From NCBI RefSeq assembly GCF_004027225.2, contig NC_044278.2, positions 60,028,243 through 60,092,242 on the forward strand: a stretch of 64,000 nt of DNA, read 5' to 3'. A program made the translations under genes and the position numbers. Below the pieces are notes generated by a model. That model did no database searches. It saw nothing but the letters and a program-made list of their open reading frames with translations, and was not told where the DNA came from. The DNA comes from Strigops habroptila. Its lineage: Eukaryota; Chordata; Aves; Psittaciformes; Psittacidae. How positions within the stretch are numbered: the stretch's first letter is position 1; each line of letters opens with the position of its first letter. Below are positions 35,661 to 49,799 of the stretch, piece by piece.

Positions 35661-36929
35661 AAAAGCAGTGCGTACTGAGGGCTGGTGCAGTGAGTGCTCT
35701 GCAGATACTCATGCTTCCCCGGGGTGATGACTGATGCAGACCGCAGTTCCTCAAGTGGTCCTTCAGAGCCAGAGCTGGTGCACTGGGCAGGGCTGGCACA
35801 GCTGCCTGCAGGCCAGACAGTGAACAAGGTGAGAGAAGCAAGATCTGCTTTTCCCACCAGGTCAATTCCCTGTGCTTCTGTAACTCATGGCCACATAAAC
35901 ACCTGGCTAAGCAAAGCATCATGGTGACACGGAGCTGGAAATAAATACACAAGTGGCTGGAGAGTCAAGAGCTACCTAAGGCCATTTAAGTAACACCATA
36001 TTTGTCACCAAATGTGAAGCCACACAATCTGCTACACAATCTGCCACACCATACCACACAAAACTTTCAAGAGTGGTTCTACAGCCTGAATTACAGAAGC
36101 AAACAGGAAGTGCAGAGAAATGGAGGAGTACTGATATCCTATGCCAAACCAATTAAGCAGTCAGGCCCATTGGTAAAATTATCTGGAAAGAAAACAGCTT
36201 TGTGCCTTTCCTGAGTACAGCACAAAGAGAACTGGGAATACTGCGGGGCTGGAAGGAGACCCAAGCCAACCAGCAAATTGCAGTGTGCTGGCTACACTGA
36301 TTTCTGTTCTCTGGGTCCCCTTGGATTTACAGCTGTAGAGTTCCCCAAATCACTTCCTAATAACTTTATAGTGAATGCTATGAAAATGAAGCCCATATAG
36401 TTTTTCTCTTGTTGATTGTGAAGCTTTTAAAACTTGGGCATCCAGAAATACAATTCTATTTTGTGCTGTATTCTTTTCTGCTTGCAAGTGTGGTTTACGG
36501 TCATAGCAACGGTAGAAGGAGGATATAATGTCCCTTATCTATTAACCATCAGGCTGCCATTATGAACACTAAATGGCTTCCCGACTGCTTCAAAATAAAA
36601 AGCACCAGCAAATATTTAATGCTATACAATAATTAGAAAAGTCTGGAATTGTCTCTCATTCGTTAACCTTAATCATATCAACCTGTTCGCACACATTAGC
36701 GTATCAAATGCCAAAAGCCTGCTGGGAACCCATCCCTTTGCCAGCTGGTGTGCACTGTGTTTAACCAGGGCTCCTTTTTGTATGGGAAGCAATGAAAGAG
36801 CATCCACAGCGGTTTGACAAAAAACATGGAAACCAGCAAACACATCTGGAAGTTTCTGAGAACAAGCACACACACTGTGTGTTCATTTATTTTCCCACAA
36901 ACAGCGAGATAGACAAGAGGATGTAGTCT

Positions 36930-37454
36930 GTGAAAGCCATGCTTTATCTAGGACTATATCATTGGGGCATCATATTACATTACTGCAGAGAAAGCACATG
37001 GACTTCCGCTTTTCACCAGGGAGATCAGCTAACTGTTAGTCTGAATACACAGAGTGAACCACAGAGGTTGATAAGGAATTTTGTTACCAAATGTTCATCA
37101 CCCCTTGAAGAAGTCATGTGCTTTGTTGCACAGAGGTATCATCATTTTTCCACAGAAAGTGAAAAGAAATTCGGTATAGGGGAGGAGCAGATCAGCAAGC
37201 AAGGGGCCCAGAGTTATACCCACAGATGGCCCCTGGACCTGAGCGGGGAGAGGGAAAAGGGACATGTCATTGCTGCCCGGCTCCATACACATGGTCTAAG
37301 CCACATGGGTGCAGTCAGTCACCCTCTTACACATCTTTCCTTCCCACAGCTGAATCACTTTGTGACTGAAAATGGAATAAATTCTGCATTAGAAACTTTC
37401 TCAATAAGACATAACATTGGTAAAAGACAATTGGATGCCACAGAATATTATTAG
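36930..37454 (+). other. Longest open frame in the desert, 174 codons, function unknown
   Basis: A stop-free frame with ATG in moderately AT-rich DNA. The ATG context is GCCATGC (G at -3). The product is basic to neutral, rich in His, Ser and Leu, with no signal peptide, membrane segment or recognised motif. It lacks a promoter-like island, and repeats and short frames surround it. In 64 kb one frame of this length can arise by chance, so I do not call it a gene. Confidence 0.1.
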
Positions 37455-40400
37455 TGCATTTTAGTCTAAGGTTAAATTTAAACACATGCACTTAAATTTT
37501 CTTAATTTCACCCTTCTGGTCTTGCCTCTTTAAGCCTTGCTTGCTAGTTTTGCTCTTGACCAATATGCCAGCATCTATTTCCCTTCTATTGCTGCTTGTT
37601 CCCTGGGTAGGTGAAATGAGGTCTCTCTTAGAGCTGAATTCTGCACTAAATAAAACTCTGTCTTTCTAATAATGAATCCTTCACATTGTCTCAGGGGCCA
37701 CACACACAATTAAGAACAATATGAAATTTAATTAACACAGGATAATAATAAGGGTATGAATGTCACAGTGAACTCTGAGTGAATACAGACCCCCACAGTA
37801 AATGGTTTGGGAACTGGAGTGAAAGCCAGCTGCTAAAACTCGGGCCCCAGACACCCAAGTGGCATTTCAACACCTGACCTCAAGTATCAAGGTACTAGAA
37901 GGAAAGAAAAGATGACTGTGAAGCAATTAAGACCCAAAGGCTACATATCTTTATAGGATAATTCTAAAACAGGGAGTTATACCCGTAGGTGGTGACGGAA
38001 GGAGTGAAGTCTGGGCACTGAGTGCTCTGAATGCCTGCAGCCTGCCCAAAGCGTCACCTGTGCGGGCACCACAGGTCACATCCAAGGGACGTTGCTCAAA
38101 GGGTGCTCCCGTACCAGTCACTATGATGGTCCCAGGCATGTCCTTTAAACTGCAAAACTCACTTATGGTCACATAAGGTGTCGCCTATCTTGACAGTTTA
38201 TCCTGTGTATGTCTGTGTCCAGGCAGAGTGTACCCTGCAGCCCTGCACCACACCCAGGCATTGTTTGGGAACTCCAAAGAATACACATTAAGTAGAATCA
38301 TAGGTAAAATTTGTATTATAAAAACAAAAAGTCTACTAGAGAATAAAAAGGTAGTGGAGAAAGGAAAGAAACGACTGTCTGCAAGCCCATGTTTCCATTA
38401 GGGGAAAACGCTCACTTGCTAAGATTTAGATAAATCTTCGTTACAAAATCCAAGCACAAAGGTAGACATCTGACGTGTGGTTAAAGTATTTCCATCCCCT
38501 TACTTCTCCTGCCTTTTCTCCTCCCTCCAACGAGCCAACACAGCTCTGGCACTTCACACTGGCTGAGAAATGGGCTTCTATTCCTTAGACTGCAGTCATG
38601 TGCATGTGTCTTCTCATTTAAGCTCTTCCATTCTGTTTCTCTCAGAGACTGAGAAATCTGCTTTTGGGAACAAGAAAAAAAGTGGCGAAGCTCATTAGTA
38701 ATTTGGTTAGAATTTGAATGTCAGTGTAGTCGCTTATGTCTAAGTGACTGAAAAATGTATGTGAGTCTTTTGACTTTCAGCAAGAGATCCAGTGTTCTAA
38801 CATCAGAATGAACAATATAATTACTGTGTGTATGAAGACATATTGGTCTCCGTATAATGAGGTATTCAAATCTGCTCTACTTGAATCAGATCACAGAGAT
38901 ATATTAAACACACATGGCGAAAGAATTCAGTGTAAGGGTAACCATGTGTTCTGCCAAGTCTTTCTATGCATGAATGGGCTGCCAGGGCACCATAGGCTAC
39001 AGACAAAGTACAGGAGAGCTGTGTTCAGAGGTAGGGAAATGAGGTTGCGAAGGTATTTCCTCTTCATTCCCCCGAACACGCGAGTGTCTCCCATTTCTCT
39101 TCCTCTTTCACAGGCTGGTGCACCTCAAAAGCAATTCCACCAGAATTTACTGTAACATTACTGTATCATGGTTTCTTGGTATGGTTTATTACTGTGTATT
39201 TATAGCACCCAAGAGTGAGCTGGCTGCCTGAGAGGGGTAGCCATTGCAAAGGCTATTCTCAGTTTCAGTTGCAGAATTGTTTTCACAAGTTCGCAATATT
39301 CTGGAAAACATGCCTCCTTTTCTAGCGTTGCTGCAGCTATTTTCAAGTGGAGGTGCTTGAACTTGCTGGCTAGTGGCAGCATGTGTGTGTGCCTGATAGG
39401 TGCTGAGGATTGATTGACATGTCAGAAAGCCGAGGCTTAGGCCCCTTGCTGTGCCTGAGATCATATATTGCTGTGTACAATCAGGAGCAACCATTGTCAA
39501 AGCATGAGATGTCAATTTTTTGGCAGTGTTATTTCAACATCCAGATACTACGGGAAACATGGTAGGATGAAAACAGTAGCTGTTTTGCTTACTCGTAGAA
39601 TTGTCTAAGCGTGGATACCATAGCAGATTGAGTTACGCCCAGCTGCCAAAACAGACACGGAGAATGTTTCTGTGGGTCACGGAAAAGTCTGAGCTCCAAA
39701 GTATGCTGTTCCTTGGGTGGCTGAGCTGCTGTAGAGACCTCGCTGTGACAGATCAGGAAAACACAAACGAATCAAGGCCATGATCTCAGTCTTTACCACT
39801 CACAAGTGAGTGTGCGGTTATACGGACAAGTTTCTCTGCTGAGAGTGCAGACTGATTTTACAGGAAATGTTGTCTTGCTTTTTGTTCCCAGGGCGTGCGT
39901 GACATATATGATGTATTGAACATGTTTTCTCTGGATACAGCTGCTCATACGCCTGTTGTGTACACAGGCATTTTCAGAGGATGCTTCTCTTTTCCATGTG
40001 TTGATGGAGCCAGAATTTCAGGGTAGCAGGAGTGAGCTGGGAAGGCAGGAGGGGTCCAGTCCTCCTTTCTTGGCAGCCACTGCAACTGTGTTCTGCAGAG
40101 CACTTACCAAGATGAGGATGGCAATTCACACAGAAGATAGGGTCTGGGGAGAAAACACCACTTCATATGGCTGCCAGTGATACAAACCCGGGAAGAGATT
40201 TATCAGGAGAAGCTTGGCCATTTTTAGGAAGTGAGAACTCACTGTTTCGAGGCAGAAAAGGGAGTGAGACCTATCTATCTCTTCGGAGAACCACAGCTGT
40301 CAGAGGAAAGGTGTCAGATAGATGTCGTTACCAAACAATTTTTTAGAGGCTTCAGTGGTAACTAGGGAAGGGGAAAGGGGAGGAAAAGATTTAATGGGAA

Positions 40401-42024
40401 TTGCATATGCAAATACATAAAGCTCAGGCTTTGTGTTTTATTTCACTTAAGAGATGGACTGTAGAGTTTGGTTTTCCAGAATCAGTGAGGTAAAGCTGCA
40501 GTTTTAGAAAACCAAACCATGGATGGTTCCTACCCTCTTTTGTTTCATACAACTCTTTCAAGTCTATGTGAGATTTCAACTACTAAGACAGGATTCAGAT
40601 GTCAAACTCAGTTTTTAATTTATGTTTAAACGAATAGCCAAAACATGTAGAGCTAGGCTACTGCAAGAACAGTTTTTCATGGCAACATTCTAATACGGAG
40701 ACAGGCTTTAACCTTATACTTCAACTTTATTGCCTACACCATGTTTTAGTCTGAAAAAAAATACATGTTCTGACTTCTTAAAAGCAAATGTAGTTAGCAT
40801 TTCGTTAGCACAATGGTAGATTTCTGCTTTCCAGAGCATTATGTTGCCTTTTAGTTCACCAAACCTATCTTTGAAGGGTGTGGAAAATCAAAGAGAGACA
40901 AATAAGCAGATAGTTAAGCTGGAGAGATATGCTGACTTCATCAGACAATGTTTGTCTGGCTAAAAACCTCCCTTTCATCATTATGAGAGTCAGTTCATAT
41001 CCTTACCCTGTGGAAATGGTTAGCTTTTAATTCATTCAAGAGATGCTATCAAAAAAGAGGGAGGTATTTTTTGCAATCCCAACCCCAAAATAATACTGCT
41101 AAACAATACATAATTCATATCTCTTCAGAATTCTGAATGTGGTCAGAAATAAATAGCAGCACAGGCATTTAAGAGCTATTCTCATTGAAAAATGTAATTA
41201 ATTGGTGTTATCCACAAAATATTTCTTTGAGGAGGGGAGCAGCATTGCTTTAATTACAAGTAATTGTTCTCAAAATCACGCAGCTCGTAAGTTTTGCAGG
41301 CTAGACAGTGATTATGCATCAATACACTAATCTATCACCTTCATTATTTTAGTCATCTGGGTGTGATCATCAAACTTTGGAGTGTAACCCAGACAAGAAA
41401 CCAGACATATCTCATGCTTCCATTCTTTCCAAATCGGTTTGTTTTGAAAGAAAAAGTTTGCACGGGGGTTGCAAATTGCAATGCTTTTGTTTCAAATGAA
41501 GTCTGTAAATCAAATTAATTCCCCATTGTATGTTATTAGGTGATGATAATGGAAAGGATGTTCTTGTGACTGCGCGATTGCCTGGCGGGCTCAGGACACC
41601 CCAGTGTTGCTGCATTCTGCCACAACCTGACTTTGAGTATAGGAGATTTCACTTTCTGCATTTTTTCGGACTGCTTAGTGAGCGTGCCAGGAATCAGCTG
41701 CTGGAGTCCAAACAGGCTGACCAGCTCACTGCTCTCTTCATCTGAGACCCCACAGTGGTGTGATGCTCACACTGGCCACCTTTAGGTGCTCTCCTACCAT
41801 AAAGGAATGACTAAACCTCCTCCCAGCTTGGGAATGCAGGGAGTCATTAGTATTTGTACAGCTTAATACTTGATCTATTGAATTGAAAGTAGCTACCTAA
41901 CCACAATTTATTGTCATTACTATTATTGTTGTTATTATTACTAGATAAATGCAGAGCTGAGTTTGTTATTAATTGAGGCACTGCTCATCCCAGTCTGTAG
42001 TCATCCCTACCCGAGATACCACAT

Positions 42025-42112
42025 AAGCACCCATGTAAATCAAAGTTAAGCAGAGGATTAAGTGCTGTCCTGCATAAAGATGGCTTAAGCACGTTTTCCG
42101 AATCAGGGCATA
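42025..42112. repeat. Relic of palindromic interspersed repeat
   Basis: ATAAGCACCCATGTAAATCAAAGTTAAGCA, GGATTAAGTGCTGTCCTG, then GGCTTAAGCACG and GAATCAGGGC. This is the AAGTTAAGCAC/GTGCTTAA/ATCAGGGCC word set of a second common palindromic repeat type in sauropsid DNA. Strongly mutated. Confidence 0.45.
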
Positions 42113-44285
42113 AGCTGTTATTCTACTACTGTCTCTGCAGTACTGCTTTTTCTACCTCATTAGAATGAGAGGATGCTTGCATAAATTCCTCATATTGACG
42201 TACAAGACTATGCCTGTCTCCCTGAGAATTTGGAGATTTCTTTCCTTTTCCCCCAAATTAATAAGTGCTGTCACCTGCATCGCTAAACACCAATTTGCTG
42301 CTTACCACTAACAAGACCTTCACGTAATGTAGCTAACAGTAGTATTTCAGAAATAGAGCTCTCCTCTTCCCAGCATGTCTGACAAGAATACATTAGAGGC
42401 ACCTGTCCCTGGCACCAATATTTTGTTTTCTCTTCCTTTACGTGGGAAGGAAGAAATCTAAAGTACTGAAATTTTCCCTGAAAGGAAAGTAAATGAGAAC
42501 ACAGGAATCTCTTTTCCCATCCTGCATTCTCTCTTTCAATCTTCTTCAGCCGTAGGGAAATTTTCAAAAGTAAGTAAACATTAGAAACATATCCATCGGG
42601 TAAAAACCTAAAATTATCTCTTTCTTAATAATTTTCATTTAAAAACCATCAGGTAGCAGGAAATCTTTTAATTACGTTTGAAACTATGAGACTGGCTCTG
42701 TGCTTGCTAAGTCAAAGACATAAATACTGCAATATGCTGCAAATATAGTGCAAATATTAGCAATCTTAAAACAAATCCATCATACCCATTATCTGTCTGG
42801 GTCAAGACCAGTAACAATGGCCCAACAGAAACTCAGGACTGGTATAATCTAGATGTTCCCTACCTCAAAGCATGTGAAGTGGCTCAATATGTTCCTGTAG
42901 CCTTTGTCTGAATTGCAAAAGTAGTTCTGCAGGCTGTGGGATGGGCTCCTTCAGTCCTTGTATACTTTGACACCTGAGGTGGATTCCTTGGATCCCTTCA
43001 ATGTCAACAGAGGGAAATAGGAGTTTTGAAGACTCAATTCATCTGGTCAGATGGAGTTGTCAGCCCTAGGAGGTGATGAATAGGTACTTCCTAGCTATGC
43101 TTATTTCTCTGTATTGACTTCAAAAAGAGCCTTGAGTGATGTAAGCATCTTGGCTGGAAAATCTGTGTTTGGTTAGATGAATCCAGGATTCATCTGGGTG
43201 CTCAGATGCATCCTCACACTTCACATGCCCACTCAGCTTCTTCTACTAGGCTCTACCTGTGCCTGTTGGCATTAGTTTTATTTGAACGTCTTCTATTAGA
43301 AAACAACTGATGTGCTTTTACCTCTGTGACAATGATAGTGTACCTGACAAAGTACTTCTATGACCTGAATGTCTTTCATGTTTAGGGTAGTTTGTGAATT
43401 CTTCTCAGTTTTCCCTAGCACTTGATCAGCAGATTTGAATGATCTTAGACATACATATAATGCAAGATCAGACTCGGTGCAGTTCCCATTAAAAATATCT
43501 AAAAGTGTCCATTTCCAACAGGGAAACTGGGTTGAATCTCTTTTAAGTGTCCTATCATGAAGCCGGCCAAGGCAGCACTGTAAATCAATAATTCTAATTT
43601 CAATGAAATCTGTTGACAGTAGTTGAGAATATAGATGTAAAATTGTTTCCTTTCTTTTTCATCTGAGAAATTAAACACACTATAGGAAAGAAGGGAATAC
43701 CCAGACAGCACATCTGTGGGATTTTTTTCCCCTGTAATTTTTGGTGTTGCTGTCATGTGAAGAGACATGCCTCATTCTCCTTATGATTTATACGGGATTT
43801 CAAGTAGGATCTCTTGTTTTGTTCAATCTTTGAGCTCAGCCCAACCCTATGTTCAAATAATGATAGAGCATTTATAAAAAGAAGCAGCAAAACACACTGA
43901 ATAATCAAACATTCCAAAAAGATTGTTTAACACTTGCTGCAATTGCTTGCCCAGACTTGATCCTATTTCTTTATACATGTTTCTGCTCAGCTTTTTAGTA
44001 GGATTTCCATACACTTGGCTTTCGAGCACCTGGCAGTCCTAAGACACTGCACAAAGTAGCTCAGAGAAATCTTCCTAAGGTAAATGTGTAACAGTCTGAA
44101 GTTTCCTTCTTGCCTGTTTTCTTGAGTAAGAATCTAAATGCTGTTTGAAAAAGCTGCCCCTTTTTAATGAGGAGTTCACTTTATAAATAATAGAGTTGTA
44201 CCCATTTTCTTTTACGAAGTTAGTAATCTTTTGACTATTTCATCTGCTTCTAGATCATGTAGTAATAAGGAATAAAGGCACTTTA

Positions 44286-44372
44286 TGGACCTGATTTTCC
44301 AAACACTTACCTCACTGTACACCAAAAGTAACTCCCCTGTAGTCATTAGGTCTGATTTCTCTCATACTTCAT
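44286..44372. repeat. Relic of palindromic interspersed repeat
   Basis: GGACCTGATTTTCCAAACACTTACC...ACACC, AAAGTAACTCCCCTGTAGTCATTAGG, then TCTGATTTCTCTCATACTTC. The outer parts are inverted relative to one another. Same word order as at 34370 and 47829. It lies within two long frames on opposite strands, which are therefore not genes. Confidence 0.5.
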
Positions 44373-44857
44373 TTTTGCCTGGCTTCCAAAAAATGGGGGT
44401 GTGGGAAAGGGGGAACTTGGGCTGGGCAGCTCTTCTGTCCGTCTCCTTCTCAGGCTGCTTTAAGCTGTGGTTTACAATAGTGTTGCCATCCTCTGGGATC
44501 ACACTGGTGAAAAACACCACCAAGCACAAGGAGCCCCAAGCCTTGGTGACTCCGTTTTTTAACTTATGGACATGTTTTGTGGTTACATTAAGTCTCATTG
44601 TGAAGAAAAACACTCTGCACATTGAAATTGCCACTATTTTGGTCCATAATCTTTTGTGTTCACAGTTGTTAAAGAAAGCAGGTTGAGTCTTCACAAACAT
44701 GTTAAGTTTGCTGGGAAAAAAAAGACGCAGTGAAGTGACACTTTGATTATAATGAAAAACTTTTCAGTTGATTTAACAGTTCACTTTAGGCATTTTTTGA
44801 GCTGTGGAAATAGCAGTGCTTTTAAGATAATGAACATTGTATGATTGCTAATGAAAT

Positions 44858-44905
44858 CCACATATGCATGCATATATAAATACATAAAAGCATATATATA
44901 TGTGG
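44858..44905. repeat. AT-rich imperfect inverted repeat
   Basis: CCACATATGCATGCATATAT is answered by GCATATATATATGTGG. An interrupted (AT)n microsatellite, able to form a cruciform. Confidence 0.6.
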
Positions 44906-47828
44906 TATTTATGCTATGCATTTATCCATCTACATACATATATGTTCTTCTTAGGTTTACTTAAAAAGAAATCAAAAGGGAGGGAAAGCACATTTTTCAA
45001 ATGTGGATCTAATTGTCTTTCGTGCATGTTCTATAGATCATTACTGACTGTTTACAAACCTTGCTTGGAATGGCTTTATGGCAATAGAGAGGGTAACATA
45101 CCTTCATTGTTTATAAAATGACAGCTCCTAATGGACCGTATTAGCTTTAACACAAACTATTAAATCCTTTTCATTAAATTATTCTGCGCTCTATTTTGGA
45201 ATCTCGTTAGCTCTGGGAAGTAGGTGCAAACTCCTAAGGAAACATGAGCACACATTGAGACTATTATAGATAATGTTTATTAAATAAGCCTCTGAGGATG
45301 TTTTTCTTGGGTTGCTCTCAAGCATTTTGAAGGAGTCATGTTCCATGTTTGAGGTCCCATGTTTCTTCCTCTTAAACTATGAGCAGCTGTAGCACATGAC
45401 CTACTTCTGTAGAACCCTGTAATGATTTCCTTCCTTCAGTGGCTTCAGGAGTCCCTCTTCTGCCCTGTGAAAAAAGGGACAAATATTTTAATCCAAGCAA
45501 AATGCTAAAACAGGTTTTGTTGGTTTCAGGGAAGAAACTCAATACAGCTACACCACTGAGCGTAGGCCTCAAATTGGAACCATCTGGCCTGCAGAAGCAC
45601 CATGAGATCTTTGGGGAAGGCATGGATATTTTTGCCTTGGGCTGTAACTCATACACCTGCAGAATGGGTAGACATGTTGGCAGACAAGCAGGGCTCGTAC
45701 AGCAATACAAGCCTTCTCTCACAGTGCTGTGGCAGTGCTGGAGTTTGGAAATTACCCTGACATGTTTAATAAATGCAATCACTGTACTGTATGCTCTCCA
45801 GATAGCAAATATTCAGCTGCACTCACCATTAAGTTAATTCAGATAAGTCTGCACTCCAAGGCCCGTGTCTTTTTGCCCTTCTCACACAGACAGACCCTTT
45901 GAAGGCAAAATAAGGACAAGGGAAGGAAGACGGTAAGCACAAAACGTGCATTACATCTTAAGCCTGCCTCTTGCAGGAGGTAGCCTCATGTGATATTCAT
46001 GTGAACTGGATTAGCTTGAGAAGAGATTCTTGTTAGTAAATATTACAGCTGTTTGGGAACACAGAAAGGTAAAAGAATGCAGGTGTCAGTATGATCTAAA
46101 ATAATCCGTCCCTCTTGGTGGGAGGTTTGTAAAATCTCTAGGCTAGGTGCAGAAAGAAAGAGAAGCCACACGCAGACTCTGAAGGTCATGACTCGAGAAA
46201 CTGTCAGAAGGAGGCGGTGTCCAAGCCCAGATAGAAAATGAAAACGCACATCACAGAAGCAGGAGGACATACATGCTTTGACTGGAACATTATATCAAAC
46301 AATTAAGACCATGGGTTTTCCTGGAGCTCTGCACTGCACCCAGCTTTCTGCCTGCAGCCTGGTGGATGGCAGAGCAAAAGACCAGAACATGACATTTGCA
46401 CCTTTGTAATCTGTAGTTGCAAATGCTATTTTGCACCTGCAAATTTGTGCCCTGACCTTTCGGGTGCTCTTCAGACAAAACTCCCATTGGTCCCTTGGGG
46501 CTAAAAGGTTAAGGCCTGCATAGTTGGACATCAATACTGTGTTACTCTGCTTTCAGCAATACAATGTACACAGCATCCTAGGCAGAATTTCTGATGCTGG
46601 GTTAGAAAACACTGCTGTTCACATCAGATATGCTGGAGAGGAACAGGGTTTCCCCAGCCTTCTCCCTCTGCCTAGAAATCACACTGACTGTATCAGTCGT
46701 TGCATTGGGGAACTTTACACTTCAAATCTCAATCTGTACTTTCGCAGACTTCCGAAGAAGTCCAAAGAGAACATTTTGGCCCAACTGTGTTTTCAATGTA
46801 CTCTATATTGCTCGTATCTGGAGTCATGTACATGGGCTATCCCAACCCTGAGCCATGGAGTAAACCAGACAGAATCTGCACAAAGATCACAGTATAGTCC
46901 TGTGAGACGCAGTATCCTGAGCACTGTTGGCTTCTGTTGTCTTCTCTTTAGGAGCTGTTGAAGTATTTCCAGAGCCAGGTCCTCAAGGCAACTTTCAACT
47001 TTTTTCACTGAGAGCTAGACTGGGATAGGGATAAAGGAAGACTGGGTACAGTGTGTAAAAAGTTTAGATGCAAAATCCCTAACTTTCCTCTCCTGGACCC
47101 CTCTGTAAATGAAAAGCAGCTCCGCAGAAGCTGACAGAACAGTGGCAGGGTAAAACAGATCATGGAGAGAGCAAAAGCAAAATATTTTTTTCTGGGATAT
47201 AGAGACATTATGGAGATTTTGTAGACAGTCAATTAAATACAACAGGAATGAAGGTGGAGCTGTCTTGAAGGGTAGTGCTCTGAAATGGCCTCCTTAGCTC
47301 CCAACTCAGTCCTGTTTGATTTTGGACAGGGAATCTGACATTAGATACTGACACATAAGAATGATGGGATATAGTATCTGTTGCTGGAGACAAACTTCCT
47401 TCTGCAATCATATTTGATTTGCTTTTGCTTTTGACCATGCCTTGGTTCACCTTGCCTTGCAGCAACTCTTCACTGCTGTCCACACAGCCAAGCTAGCTTT
47501 GCCTAATATGCACATCCAACAGTTTCCAGTGCTGTTTCAGCAACAAGATGAGAGTTAATGAGGCTCAACACACTTCCTACCAAACTTCGTGGGGAAAACC
47601 CCTTGAGTGAGAGCAGGAAATCCATCTTGTAAGAATTACAATGTGGTCTCAGTTCCTCAACTAGAAGCTGAAGAGAATATCGATATATTTACAAATATAA
47701 AATACTAAATGTGGGGGTTCCCCAGCCAAATTTCCCTTTGGTTCAACACGGCAATTTTTCATTTCAGTGTTGTTTAGATTTCTGAAATAATTTATTAGAT
47801 ACTTCAAGAATATTGAAAATTTCCTGAA

Positions 47829-47936
47829 GCCAGATTCTGCTACCTCTATTTATGCAGGCTGTGCACAAGAAATCCCACTGCTGTGAGGCAAAAAAGTGCT
47901 ATTTGCTATAAGGGAGGGTGAGCAGAATCAGACCCT
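47829..47936. repeat. Relic of palindromic interspersed repeat with clear end inverted repeats
   Basis: It begins CCAGATTCTGCT and ends AGCAGAATCAGACC, which are near-exact inverted ends. Between them are TATTTATGCAGG and AATCCCACTG, words of the same family as at 34370. About 108 bp, no coding capacity: a MITE-like relic. Confidence 0.55.
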
Positions 47937-49125
47937 TCCTAAAAGCCTTCTGAAAGATGGGGAAATGAAAAAGGGCCCAGGTTTCAACAAGTGCATTTTC
48001 ACAAATAACTAAACTGCCTTGTGATCCCAACCAGCAAACCAGGGAGGCTAAGCACAGCTTTGCCGGATGCCTTTAACAAACAGGAATTCCTCCATCGCAT
48101 TCTGGGAATAACAACAACAAATGAAAAGGAAACCTTTAAGAGGGGAAGGCAAACGCAGCTGTGAACCTGTGAGGCCAGGTAAAAGGATATGCAATCACAT
48201 AAAGAGAAAAGTACTTTCCCTCAGCAAGTTCTTTCAGTCATCTGGCTCTTCCCGCTCTCCCTGCCTCAGTCCCAAGGGTGATGGTCCTTGCAGCACGCTT
48301 TTCCAGACACACACCAAACCTGACACATGGGCTGCAGCCGCAAGCCAAATGTCTGCTTCCAGATGTGCTTGCTGGCCCCAGTGGAGCTGCTCCTCCATCC
48401 CACAGCCTGTGACCCCAGCTTGGCAGCTAAACTTTCCTGAGGTACCCAGCAAATAAGAGGCTGCCCAAATCCTGATTCTTCCTTAGCTCTGCCCCTGCTC
48501 TGGTTTCTAGCAAACACCAGGCAGATGCGCCTTGCCTCCATCATGCTTCACAGCGCTGACTGTCCCCTCCCTGTTCAGACACAGACGTTTTCTTCCTGTG
48601 GAAACCATGGTATGGGACAGGAGAAGGAGGATCATTTTAGACGCAGGTCCCATCCTGCACACGGCCAGGATGTGGCCAGAACATGCATCCAGATCCAGAA
48701 GCCGGTGAGCACTCTGGGGCCCCATGATTTAGATGTTGTTCAACTGCTGCTAGAAGAGTCATGCATATGCAGTTTACAGAAACGGAGCTTTTTTATGAGA
48801 TACTTTTCCCTTTCCATCAGTAAAGTCAATAGAGAGTTCTTTCTCCTCCGGAGCTTCAGGCCGTGGAGTTCATTTTCAAATGTGCACAGTCTTCCGAGAT
48901 TGATGGAGTTCCAGCTATTGATTTTCTTGACTTGTTAATAAGTTAATATTTACCATAAACATCCCGATGAGAAAATTAAAAAAAAGACATTTTCAAAGCA
49001 GCAGAAGCTGGGGAGATAATGAACCAGACACAACTTTTAAAAATATCTTTTAAACAAGATTTTTAAAAAGCATTAAACCTGCCTTCCTTTTTTTAAATTA
49101 GTGGTAAAAAGAAAATATATATTAC

Positions 49126-49143
49126 AAAAAAAAAAAAAAAAAA
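49126..49143. repeat. Poly(A) tract
   Basis: About 18 consecutive A inside an A/T-rich stretch. No SINE or LINE body is recognisable. Confidence 0.9.
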
Positions 49144-49799
49144 TAAAAATCCAAAGCAAAACCCAGAAGGGCGATAAGCAACTTTTATTGTTGAGTTCAT
49201 TACTGTGATTATTTTGGGAGAGAACACATTTTTCTCTTAATTCATGAGCCAGAAATGAGCTCTTTGGAGGCTGTAGTAAAAAGATCTCCTTAAAAATGAC
49301 TGCAAAAAGATGACTTTGTGAGAGAATTCCAGCTGGTTCAGCCATATCCAGATGCTTGAGAAGCTTGATTATGGCTCAGCTAACTCTCGGTTGCCCTCAT
49401 CAAAGCACGGCCAAGACCAGGATCACCCAGGAGCTAGCATCCCACCAGCAGTGGCACAGCAAGTGGAGGATGCGATGGGCTGGGGTGCCATGAGCAAGGA
49501 CAGGGGGTTTGGCTATGATGAAGGGTTGTGTAGTGGCAGCCTGACCAGTTGTTAATGTGAGGGGACTAACTTGCTCCCTCCCAGCCTGCAGAAAGCGGGG
49601 TGCAGCTTGCAGCCCCAAACCAGGCTGGGGTGTCCTGCACTCGTTTGTCACTGCACTGCCCTGGAAACGGCAGTGGAGGTGACTCTCCCCCTTCCCCTCT
49701 CCCCAGCCCCGTGCTAGGGAGAGCTGCCGACAAGCTCACCAACAGTGAGGGCAGTGCATGAAAGAAAACACACAGCCGACAGAGAAACGAAACGCACAT

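Larger units (their letters stand above)
35661..49799. other. Gene-free DNA, desert part 4
   Basis: No recognised gene. The longest frame with ATG is plus 36930-37454 (174 codons). Frames of 132-145 codons lie at 45439-45837 (+), 45372-45782 (-) and 46524-46961 (+). None shows a domain, and the pair near 45400-45800 overlaps on both strands. Palindromic repeat relics lie at 42025, 44286 and 47829, and a T-rich/A-rich stretch at 49085-49145. I found nothing else to name. Confidence 0.5.

Noticed and set aside
44285-44700. 133- and 112-codon frames on opposite strands
   Set aside because: They overlap a palindromic repeat relic and one another. Self-complementary sequence tends to stay open on both strands.
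45372-45837. 136-codon minus and 132-codon plus frames
   Set aside because: Mutually overlapping, with no recognised motif, no splice support and no island. Kept only in the desert description.
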